Of a stretch of DNA of 14,182 bases, positions 8,038-13,460 are shown piece by piece. Numbering within the stretch: the first letter of the stretch is position 1; each line of letters begins with the position of its first letter. Position numbers and translations under genes: made by a program. The DNA is from Microcaldota archaeon (lineage in GTDB: Archaea; Micrarchaeota; Micrarchaeia; Anstonellales; Bilamarchaeaceae), in the NCBI GenBank assembly GCA_013425425.1, contig JACCLJ010000064.1, forward strand, positions 1 to 14,182. The letters run 5' to 3'. Under the pieces are notes generated by a model. It was given only the letters and a program-made list of their open reading frames with translations, was not told where the DNA came from and did no database searches.

Positions 8038-8726
8038 TGGGCTCTGTCTTATCGGTAATCATTCCTGCCATAAACGAAGAGGAAGGAATAGGAAAAACCG
8101 TCTCGGCCATCCCGAAACAGAAATTGAAGGAAATGGGATACGAAACGGAGATTATTGTCGTGGATGGAAATTCGAGGGACAGGACGGCTGAGGTGGCAGG
8201 TAAAGCCGGGGCGCGGGTTATCGTCGAACCAAGACGTGGCTATGGTCTGGCGTTAAGGACCGGCTTCGACGCCGCGGAAGGCGAGGTTTTGGTCTCCAGT
8301 GATGCGGACCATACGTATCCCGTGGAGGACCTGCCGCTGCTGCTTGCGCAGATGAAAGAGAATGGGTTCGAATTTCTCAGCACCGACAGATTCAGGACGA
8401 TGGAAAAGGAAGCTATGAGCGCGAGGAACAAGCTCGGGAATAGCATCCTCAGCATTGCCGCAAAGGCGCTTTTCGGGATACCCTTCAACGACTCGCAGTC
8501 GGGCATGTGGTTGCTCAGAAAAGAGGTCTGGAAAAAAATACGCGGGAACATCAGGAGCGACGGCATGGCATTTTCGCAGGAGATAAAGATAGAGGCGTTC
8601 CGCGCCGGCTTCAGATGCGGCGAAGTCCCGATAAGATACCGCAAAAGATATGGCGAAGTAAAATTAAACCCGTGGAGAGACGGCGCAGGCAACATGCTTC
8701 ATCTTTTCGAAAAAAGGATCAGATAA
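8037..8726 (+). CDS. GT2 glycosyltransferase, dolichyl-phosphate-sugar synthase-like
   Basis: 229 residues, cytosolic, without the C-terminal membrane helices some relatives carry. Motifs in order: SVIIPAINEEEGIGKT (6-21), IIVVDGNSRDRT (39-50), EPRRGYGLALRTGF (64-77), the metal-binding DAD at 89-91 in SSDADHTYP, and NDSQSGMWLLRKEVW (151-165). All fit the DPM1/dolichyl-phosphate mannose or glucose synthase branch, which transfers a sugar from a nucleotide donor to polyprenyl phosphate. The motif is more often DADGTYP; His92 in place of Gly is a small oddity next to the active site. It overlaps the GT-C gene by one base, which suggests a synthase-transferase pair. It ends 2 bases from the convergent tRNA gene. 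Confidence 0.87.
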   Translation: MGSVLSVIIPAINEEEGIGKTVSAIPKQKLKEMGYETEIIVVDGNSRDRTAEVAGKAGARVIVEPRRGYGLALRTGFDAAEGEVLVSSDADHTYPVEDLPLLLAQMKENGFEFLSTDRFRTMEKEAMSARNKLGNSILSIAAKALFGIPFNDSQSGMWLLRKEVWKKIRGNIRSDGMAFSQEIKIEAFRAGFRCGEVPIRYRKRYGEVKLNPWRDGAGNMLHLFEKRIR

Positions 8727-8764
8727 AATGGACTCAAGGGGATTCGCACCCCTGGCCTCTCGCG

Positions 8765-8844
8765 TTCCCGAACCAATTGACGTAGTTTGCCTCAGGGCTT
8801 TTCCCGAGGGTTTTGCCCGTATAAAGGCCTAAGTCAAAAGGCTC
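8765..8844 (-). other. tRNA-Ala intron 2, canonical position 37/38, 80 nt
   Basis: The precursor folds into a complete bulge-helix-bulge. The outer helix is the anticodon stem CTCGC/GCGAG. The 3' bulge is AAC, cut after AA. The central 4-bp helix is CTTG/CGGG with two G-U pairs. The 5' bulge is CAG, cut after CA. The inner helix is AGCC/GGTT, then TTGAC/GTCAA across a 2x2 mismatch. This is the standard substrate of the archaeal splicing endonuclease. The intron also contains a stem CCTC-GGG/CCC-(T)-GAGG around an AAAAG loop. Confidence 0.88.
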
Positions 8845-8865
8845 TGCAAGGCGAGCGCTCTACTG

Positions 8866-8895
8866 TTGCCCATCCGCTGAATGAATCGGCGGATA
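8866..8895 (-). other. tRNA-Ala intron 1, D-loop, non-canonical, 30 nt
   Basis: The D-arm strands GCTC and GAGC are separated by 37 bases instead of about 8. The extra sequence holds a perfect hairpin ATCCGC/GCGGAT followed by GGGCAAC. A bulge-helix-bulge forms if the 5' D-stem strand GCTC pairs with GGGC (8868-8871). The 5' bulge is then AGT (cut AG^T) and the 3' bulge AAC (cut AA^C), the latter identical to the 3' bulge of the other intron. Removing 30 bases leaves the 7-base D-loop AGCAGTA. The outer helix is weak, so this would be a relaxed motif. Exact cut sites are inferred. Confidence 0.68.
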
Positions 8896-8916
8896 CTGAG
8901 CTATGAGCCCAATGAG

Positions 8917-8947
8917 GGAGATTTATTAAGCAGTTTAGTTTTAAAAA
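8917..8947. promoter_or_regulatory. Divergent promoter region between tRNA-Ala and the DUF357 gene
   Basis: Two AT-rich boxes lie in this gap. TTTATTAA (8922-8929), preceded by GGAG that could act as a BRE, would start + strand RNA near 8952, at or just before the DUF357 start codons. TTTTTAAAA (read on the - strand, 8938-8946) would start tRNA transcription near 8917, seven bases before the mature 5' end. The two boxes overlap in reach, so the transcripts would begin in opposite directions across each other's promoter. Confidence 0.5.
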
Positions 8948-8960
8948 TTGCGTGAGCGGC

Positions 8961-9206
8961 ATGGATGAGAAGGAAAGAACGCTGAAAGACATAAAAAAAC
9001 TCGAGGCGGTCATAGAGGAATTCGAGGATTACGGCCTTCCTGAGGAGTATGCGGAGCCTTACGAATGGGCGAAAAACTATCTTTCTGACGCGAAGCACTA
9101 TTTCAAAAAGGAGGATTACTTCAGCGCATTCGGATGCGCGAATTATGCATACGGCATAATAGATGGCATCCTCATCCATGAAGGGAAACGGGGAGAGAAA
9201 AATTGA
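8961..9206 (+). CDS. DUF357 family protein
   Basis: A small, helical, acidic archaeal protein of 81 residues. EEFEDYGLPEEYAEPYEWAKNYLSDAKHYFKKEDYFSAFGCANYAYGIIDG is typical of DUF357 (PF04010), a family of unknown function whose helices look like a TPR- or HEPN-style bundle. An alternative start is GTG at 8952 (three residues longer); the promoter box predicts RNA starting there, so a leaderless GTG start cannot be excluded. ATG 8961 is preferred as the commoner codon. The stop TGA (9204-9206) overlaps the TTG start of ksgA, which indicates a two-gene transcript. Confidence 0.82.
   Translation: MDEKERTLKDIKKLEAVIEEFEDYGLPEEYAEPYEWAKNYLSDAKHYFKKEDYFSAFGCANYAYGIIDGILIHEGKRGEKN
9190..9195 (+). 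promoter_or_regulatory. Shine-Dalgarno site for the TTG start of ksgA
   Basis: GGGGAG lies 7 bases before TTG 9203, inside the end of the DUF357 gene. It supports the unusual TTG start, as no other start exists between the upstream in-frame stop and the conserved GQNF motif. Confidence 0.6.
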
Positions 9207-9946
9207 AACCGAAGAAACGGCTCGGCCAGAACTTCCTGAAAGACAGGAACATCCTGATAAAAGAGGTGCGGCTGGCTGGCGTACATGGCAAAAGAGTGGT
9301 AGAGATAGGGGCAGGCGACGGCAGGCTTACTGCCGAGATAGCCGTTGCCAAGCCGGAAATATTGTATGCGGTGGAGAAAGACAGGGAACTCGCAGATGCG
9401 CTGCGCGGGCGGTTTGGCGATGAGAAACGGGTGGTTGTTGTTGAGGGCGATTTCCTTGAAGAGGAACTTCCTGAATTCGATGTTGCAATAGGAAATATCC
9501 CATACTACATATCTTCGGCTATAATATTCAGGCTGGCCGAATTCAAATTCGAGCGCGCGGTATTGATTGTGCAGAAGGAGTTTGCGGAAAGAATGGTTGC
9601 GAAGCCGAATGAAAGCAACTACGGGCGTCTGAGCGTGACCTCCCAGCTGGCTTTCGACGTCAAGCTCGTGCAGAAGGTGCCGAGGCACCTGTTTTATCCG
9701 CAGCCGAAGGTGGATTCCGCGATGATTCTGCTTAAGCCGACTGGGCGGAAGCTTGCGGAATTCGAAGAGGACGTGATAAGGGCGCTTTTCCAGCACAGGA
9801 ACAAAACGGTCGCGAATGCGCTGCTGCATTCCAAAAAGTTCGGCAAAGAGAGGATTGGCGCGCTTGGCGATTATGCAAAAAGACGGGTAAGAACGCTAAG
9901 CAAGGAAGAGTGCCTGGAAATAGCAGCTATTCTGAAAACTCGATAG
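9203..9946 (+). CDS. ksgA: rRNA small-subunit adenine dimethyltransferase KsgA/Dim1
   Basis: SAM-dependent enzyme that dimethylates two adjacent adenines in the 3'-terminal helix of 16S rRNA, a late step and checkpoint in 30S assembly. 247 residues. Seen: KPKKRLGQNFLKD (2-14) at the start; SAM-binding EIGAGDGRLT (34-43); acidic EKD (58-60) and GDF (82-84); catalytic NIPYYIS (98-104), the N-I/L-P-Y-hydrophobic-I-S motif; and PRHLFYPQPKVDSAMI. The start codon is TTG at 9203. It is fixed by the family-typical MKPKKRLGQNF, by GGGGAG at 9190-9195, and by an in-frame stop at 9179 with no ATG in between. The 3' end overlaps the convergent AMMECR1 gene by 20 bases. Confidence 0.95.
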   Translation: MKPKKRLGQNFLKDRNILIKEVRLAGVHGKRVVEIGAGDGRLTAEIAVAKPEILYAVEKDRELADALRGRFGDEKRVVVVEGDFLEEELPEFDVAIGNIPYYISSAIIFRLAEFKFERAVLIVQKEFAERMVAKPNESNYGRLSVTSQLAFDVKLVQKVPRHLFYPQPKVDSAMILLKPTGRKLAEFEEDVIRALFQHRNKTVANALLHSKKFGKERIGALGDYAKRRVRTLSKEECLEIAAILKTR

Positions 9947-10493
9947 CTTCGTAAATGAAAAATTTCGTTCTCGGGGATTTCCAGCCTTCAGGGCTAAGGC
10001 CGGCTTTCATGCTCAGATGCTGCAGGAACCGTTCTTTTTCCGGAAGCTCTTCCCATACGACTGGCAGGAATGTTGCGCGTGCGACGCCCTGCTGGATTAT
10101 CAGGCCGTGCTTGTGAGGCACGAGCTTCTTGAGAAGGTCTTCTGGGCCGCTGACCGGAAGCTCTTTCGGCTCGGTGAGCACGGAGATGCTTATCTTGACC
10201 TTGCTGGATTCCTGCATTGAGAGGGGGTAGAAGCGCGGGTCGCCGAATGCGGATGCGGCCGCATTCTCTATGGCGTCCATGAAGAGGGGACGGTGCGCTT
10301 CCAGCGTGCCTATGCAGCCGCGGAGCTCGGTCCCCATTTTCAAAGTCACGAAGCAGGCTCCATTCTCAACGAGTTTTTTTGACGGAACATCCGCAGGGGA
10401 GAGACGGAGCATGCTCCCGGTCGAAAGATAGTGCATTATTGATTTTCGCGCAAGCGAAAGCAGGAATTTTTTCTCGACTCCGGTCAGTTCCAT
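9927..10493 (-). CDS. AMMECR1-domain protein (AmmeMemoRadiSam system protein A type)
   Basis: 188 residues, a single AMMECR1 domain. The signature LRGCIG is at 57-62 (GTELRGCIGTLEAHRPL), followed by ENAAASAFGDPRFYPLS and VKISISVLTEPKEL, all typical of the family. The molecular function of this family is not settled. Genes of this type recur beside MEMO1-family genes and a radical SAM enzyme (the AmmeMemoRadiSam set); here the MEMO1 partner is 16 bases upstream, so the two are almost certainly one transcript. No radical SAM gene is in the window. The start at 10493 has a TTGATCCT stretch just upstream, a partial match to the 3' half of the archaeal SD. The last 20 bases overlap ksgA from the other strand. 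Confidence 0.93.
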   Translation of the reverse strand: MELTGVEKKFLLSLARKSIMHYLSTGSMLRLSPADVPSKKLVENGACFVTLKMGTELRGCIGTLEAHRPLFMDAIENAAASAFGDPRFYPLSMQESSKVKISISVLTEPKELPVSGPEDLLKKLVPHKHGLIIQQGVARATFLPVVWEELPEKERFLQHLSMKAGLSPEGWKSPRTKFFIYEAIEFSE

Positions 10494-10509
10494 AGGATCA
10501 ACAGCCTGA

Positions 10510-11310
10510 TTATTTGTAAAACGCGTAGCAGCCGTAGCCCACGACGTTATCCTTCGGCCCGGCAGTATCCCCGGAATTCCGGTAATCCAGGAGCTTTCCC
10601 TTCCAGCCCCGGGATTTTGCGATGTGCATCAGCGTGAGAATGCCGGTTTTGCCGCACGCTTCGACGTATTCCATTTTTTTGAAATCAAGATTTGGCACTG
10701 CTTCGTTGGCGAGCGCATCGAGCTTCTTCGCCCGCTCGTAAGGATAGTAGTGGCTGAGGTCAGAGCTTGCGATGAAAATAGTTTCGTCGTCTATAAGGGG
10801 TTCGAGCGCGTTTGCAAGAACAGCCGGATTGACTTCGCCGGTCAGGAGGGGATAGATGGTGAACGCTCCCTTCAGAACGGTCTGGAGGAAAGGAAGCTGG
10901 ACTTCCAGAGAATGCTCGGGCTTGTGGGCTTGAGCATGGATGTTGACAAGGGAACGGTCCGCTATTTTTGAGGCGAGGCTTGCCGCATTGACCGGACCGA
11001 GAGGCGTTTTCCAGATGGTCGAACCTCCCTCCGCAACTCCCAGGAACATCGCATAATGCGATGGTCCGGCAAGCAGGACCTTGTCTGGCTGCGCTTTCTG
11101 TTTCATGAGGAGTTTGTAGCCGTAGGCGGCAACTGGGCCGGAATAGATGTAGCCGGCGTGCGGAACGACAAGGCCGCGAAGTTTTCCTCCGATTTTTACG
11201 TCTTCCGCCTTGTCCAGGAATCCCGCTATCATTTCCCTGAGCTCCCGCTCATCTTCTGGATAAAATGCCCCTGCAACTGCGGGCGCACGGGTCTCTTCGA
11301 ACACTGCCAT
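10510..11310 (-). CDS. MEMO1 family protein (AmmeMemoRadiSam system protein B type)
   Basis: 266 residues with the fold of class III extradiol dioxygenases. N-terminal RAPAVAGAFYPEDERELREMI is characteristic. Putative metal or active-site residues are His51 (VVPHAGYIYSG), His85 (GPSHY), His133 (PEHSLEVQLPFL), Asp184/His187 (SSDLSHYYPY) and Cys219 (EACGKTGI). The human homologue binds a metal through equivalent His/His/Cys residues; the reaction in archaea is unknown to me. It lies upstream of, and is co-directional with, the AMMECR1 gene. TTTAAATA on the - strand (11332-11339), a near-consensus box A, is centred 25-26 bp from the ATG at 11310, and there is no SD, so the mRNA is probably leaderless. 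Confidence 0.94.
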   Translation of the reverse strand: MAVFEETRAPAVAGAFYPEDERELREMIAGFLDKAEDVKIGGKLRGLVVPHAGYIYSGPVAAYGYKLLMKQKAQPDKVLLAGPSHYAMFLGVAEGGSTIWKTPLGPVNAASLASKIADRSLVNIHAQAHKPEHSLEVQLPFLQTVLKGAFTIYPLLTGEVNPAVLANALEPLIDDETIFIASSDLSHYYPYERAKKLDALANEAVPNLDFKKMEYVEACGKTGILTLMHIAKSRGWKGKLLDYRNSGDTAGPKDNVVGYGCYAFYK

Positions 11311-11330
11311 GGGTAAGAATGCCAGCTAAG

Positions 11331-11341
11331 ATATTTAAAAA
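11331..11341. promoter_or_regulatory. Shared promoter between the MEMO1 gene and the Lys-tailed protein gene
   Basis: ATATTTAAAAA reads as TTTAAATA on the - strand, the best box A match in the window, and as TATTTAAA on the + strand. The - transcript would start at the MEMO1 ATG (leaderless). The + transcript would start near 11361, right at the GGTGATC SD (11361-11367) of the next gene. One AT core therefore appears to serve two divergent transcripts. Confidence 0.6.
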
Positions 11342-11369
11342 CTAAAGATGATGGTAGAACGGTGATCGA

Positions 11370-11639
11370 GTGGTAAAGACCATAGTTGAGTTCAAGGATG
11401 AAATCAGGATGATAAGGGCCGATATGAACAGGCGGGGCGAATTCGCGGATACGAAGCTTATCGCGAGCTGGCTCGACAGGCTGCTCATTTCGCTCGAAGC
11501 GATTGCGCCGCAGCTGGACCTTATGGCGATAGAACTTGAGGAGCTTGTTGACGCCGTTGATGCGCTGGCTTCGCAAAAGAAGGCAAAATCTGCCGGAAAG
11601 AAAAAGCCTGCAAAGAAGAAGGGGAAGAAAAAAAGGTAA
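11370..11639 (+). CDS. Small helical protein with Lys-rich tail, unassigned
   Basis: 89 residues. Residues 1-68 are predicted to be almost all helix with a heptad-like pattern (LIASWLDRLLISLEAIAPQLDLMAIELEELVDAVDALA), suggesting a coiled coil or helical hairpin. The last ~20 residues are nearly all Lys, Ala and Gly (KKAKSAGKKKPAKKKGKKKR), like histone H1-type or other nucleic-acid-binding tails. No family is recognised. The start is GTG at 11370, supported by GGTGATC 2 bases upstream (GGTG core 5 bases upstream). It precedes the Na+ symporter by 9 bases and is presumably co-transcribed. Nucleic-acid or membrane-surface binding is inferred from the tail only. Confidence 0.75.
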   Translation: MVKTIVEFKDEIRMIRADMNRRGEFADTKLIASWLDRLLISLEAIAPQLDLMAIELEELVDAVDALASQKKAKSAGKKKPAKKKGKKKR

Positions 11640-11648
11640 AACCGTTGC

Positions 11649-12920
11649 ATGCAAGCTGAGCACTGGTCTTCCCGCCTAATGTTTATTTTAGCCTCCACCG
11701 GCTCAGCCATAGGGCTCGGCAATGTCTGGCGTTTTCCGTATATGGCGGGCATTTACGGCGGCGGCACCTTCATACTGGCGTATCTTTTTTTCATACTGCT
11801 TTTCGTCATCCCGGGCATGGTGATAGAGATAACCGCCGGGGCGGAGGGGGGACCGCCGTTTTTCAAAGGATTCAGGAAACTGGTGGGAAAATTCTGGCTT
11901 TTTTCCATCCTGCCGTTCGCCCTCTGCTGGATTATTTTTTCCTATTACATGGTCATAACCGGGTGGGTGCTGTTTTATTTCGTGTTCTCCCTTTTCGGAA
12001 ATCCCCCTGCGTTTTCGGATGCGGCTGGCGGCTGGGTATTGCCTGCCTTCTCATTCGCCGCGCTTGCCATGGTGAGCATCGTGTCCGCTCTGGGGGTGCG
12101 GAAAGGCATTGAGAAGCTGAATCTTTATCTCATGCCACTGCTGTTCCTCTCACTGATTTTCCTTCTTGCGAATACCGCCGGGCTGGATGGTGCCTCCGAA
12201 TCAATCGCATTCATAACCGCCGTCGATTTGGGCGGCATAGCAAACCCGCAATTGCTCATAGCCGCCTTCGCGCAGGCGCTTTTCTCGCTTTCGGTCGGCA
12301 TGGGGATACTGTTCACTTACGGCAGCTACCTCAGAAGGAAGAGCGGTATTCTCGGCTCGGTTGCAGCCGTTGCCGTACTGGATACCTCGTTTTCGCTGAT
12401 AAGCGCCTTTATCGTATTTGCCATAACGTTTACGTTCGCGCTTTCGCCCGCCACCGGGCCGACGCTCGTTTTTGAAACCCTGCCGCGGGCCCTCGAACTC
12501 GTACCGCTCGGGAATGTCCTTCTGCCGGTTTTCTTCCTGCTTCTCTTCTTTGCCGCGATGACTTCCGCGATTTCCCTCCTGGAGGTTCTGGTCAGCGGCG
12601 TTGAGGGTGTTGGCTGGAGCAGGCCGAAAACGGTTCTTGTGGTGGTCGCAGCAACCGCCCTGCTTTTCATTCCATCATTGCTCAGCTACAGCCCTGTTGG
12701 CCTGCAGTTTGGCGGGATGCCGTTCCTCGACTACCTAAACTCCGTCTTTGTCGATAGGCTTATGCCGGTCGCCATGGCGGTGCTGGTGCTCCTGCTGGCC
12801 TGGAAATGGAAGGGCGCGGCGGCTGCCTTCTCCTCGGTTTTCTCACCAACGCCAGGAAGGATTTTCTATGCGATAACGAAGTATCTCCTGCCTTTTACGA
12901 TTCTTCTTCAGATGATTTAG
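11649..12920 (+). CDS. Neurotransmitter:sodium symporter (SNF) family transporter
   Basis: LeuT-fold Na+-coupled uptake system, probably for an amino acid. 423 residues with 11 or so membrane helices, near the length of short prokaryotic members. TM1 STGSAIGLGNVWRFPYMAGIYGGGTF carries the Na+-site Asn and the conserved WRFPY. TM6 AFAQALFSLSVGMGILFTYGSYLRR has the unwound GMG region. TM8 FAAMTSAISLLE keeps the Ala/Thr/Ser of the Na2 site. In TM7 a gap-free alignment to LeuT places Asp where LeuT has Asn286 and Ser where it has Glu290 (DTSFS). The gene lies 9 bases after the Lys-tailed protein, with a weak AGGT upstream, and converges on the nitroreductase with a 7-base gap. The substrate cannot be named from sequence. 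Confidence 0.94.
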   Translation: MQAEHWSSRLMFILASTGSAIGLGNVWRFPYMAGIYGGGTFILAYLFFILLFVIPGMVIEITAGAEGGPPFFKGFRKLVGKFWLFSILPFALCWIIFSYYMVITGWVLFYFVFSLFGNPPAFSDAAGGWVLPAFSFAALAMVSIVSALGVRKGIEKLNLYLMPLLFLSLIFLLANTAGLDGASESIAFITAVDLGGIANPQLLIAAFAQALFSLSVGMGILFTYGSYLRRKSGILGSVAAVAVLDTSFSLISAFIVFAITFTFALSPATGPTLVFETLPRALELVPLGNVLLPVFFLLLFFAAMTSAISLLEVLVSGVEGVGWSRPKTVLVVVAATALLFIPSLLSYSPVGLQFGGMPFLDYLNSVFVDRLMPVAMAVLVLLLAWKWKGAAAAFSSVFSPTPGRIFYAITKYLLPFTILLQMI

Positions 12921-12927
12921 GGATTGG

Positions 12928-13446
12928 CTAATCGATGCTCTTGACGATATCTTCGATGCGCCTTCGTTCCCTTGGTTGCGGCATTTCCGCGGGATAACCG
13001 ATGGGTATTATCGCAACGGGAACGGTGTACGGTTCGGCGTCCACAATTCTCGAGACTTCGAGCGGGTCGAATGCACCCACCCATACGGAACTGAGCCCTT
13101 CTGCCGCGGCTGCAAGCTGCGCATATGCCGCGGCTATGGTTGCGTCCTGAATCGAATATAGGTCGGCCCCGCGCTCGCTGTATTTCATCGCGGAACGCTG
13201 CTGGTCAGCGCAGAAAACAAGAACAACCGGAGCATCGGCTAAAAAGGACTGGTCCAGCGCTGCGATTACCAGCTCCTCTTTCATTTCCTTCGACCGGATA
13301 GTATACACCTTGTAAGCCTGGAGATTTCCGGCTGAAGGCGCCAGGAAAAATGCGCTGGTTATCCGCTCCATCTTTTCCTTTTCTATTTCCTTGTCCTGGA
13401 ATACGCGCACCGAATGCCTTTTTTTCAAAACTTCGTAGAATTCCAT
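12928..13446 (-). CDS. Small nitroreductase-family flavoprotein
   Basis: 172 residues, FMN-dependent NAD(P)H oxidoreductase fold. Seen: KKRHSVRVFQDKEI (8-21) with the FMN-phosphate-binding RHSVR, APSAGNLQAYKVYTI (36-50), DATIAAAYAQLAAAAEGLSSVWVGAFD (101-127), and IPIGYPAEMPQPRERR (147-162). The natural substrate of such proteins is rarely predictable. A 35-residue longer frame exists upstream but would run deep into the previous gene and lacks similarity; the ATG at 13446 directly precedes the conserved EFYEVLKKRHSVR and has SD AGGTG (13455-13459) 8 bases upstream. It follows the transglutaminase-like gene by 11 bases. Confidence 0.93.
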   Translation of the reverse strand: MEFYEVLKKRHSVRVFQDKEIEKEKMERITSAFFLAPSAGNLQAYKVYTIRSKEMKEELVIAALDQSFLADAPVVLVFCADQQRSAMKYSERGADLYSIQDATIAAAYAQLAAAAEGLSSVWVGAFDPLEVSRIVDAEPYTVPVAIIPIGYPAEMPQPRERRRIEDIVKSID

Positions 13447-13454
13447 AGGATTAA

Positions 13455-13460
13455 CACCTA
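13455..13460 (-). promoter_or_regulatory. Shine-Dalgarno of the nitroreductase embedded in the preceding stop codon
   Basis: On the - strand TAGGTG combines the stop TAG (13458-13460) of the upstream gene with AGGTG of the SD. This supports translation restart and fixes the nitroreductase start at 13446. Confidence 0.6.

Larger units (their letters stand above)
8729..8910 (-). tRNA. tRNA-Ala (anticodon UGC), with two predicted introns
   Basis: The 5' end is at 8910 (GGGCTCA, then TA, GCTC) and the 3' end at 8729 (TGAGTCC plus discriminator A); CCA is not encoded. The acceptor stem contains G3:U70, the alanine identity pair. Anticodon stem CTCGC/GCGAG and loop CTTGCA-C give anticodon TGC at 8846-8848. 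The variable loop is AGGCC and the T-stem AGGGG/CCCCT. The gene spans 182 bases; removing 30- and 80-base introns leaves 72, a normal size. Odd points: the T-loop is TGCGAAT (G at position 55), and the predicted spliced D-loop AGCAGTA has A at 18 but keeps G19. Levitt partners G15 and C48 are present. It is transcribed against the GT2 gene, probably from TTTTTAAAA at 8938-8946, about 26 bp before a start near 8917. Confidence 0.93.

Noticed and set aside
8861..8898. CAGTA direct repeat flanking the D-loop insert, as if a small mobile insertion
   Set aside because: Collapsing the repeat would leave a 4-base D-loop that cannot form a tRNA; the bulge-helix-bulge reading gives a normal 7-base loop.
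8729..8910. Broken tRNA (pseudogene) because of its 182-base span
   Set aside because: All stems, G3:U70, anticodon and variable loop are intact once two well-formed introns are removed.
11649..12920. Truncated symporter
   Set aside because: 423 residues is shorter than LeuT, but prokaryotic members with 11 helices are about this size and the Na+-site motifs of TM1, TM6 and TM8 are all present.
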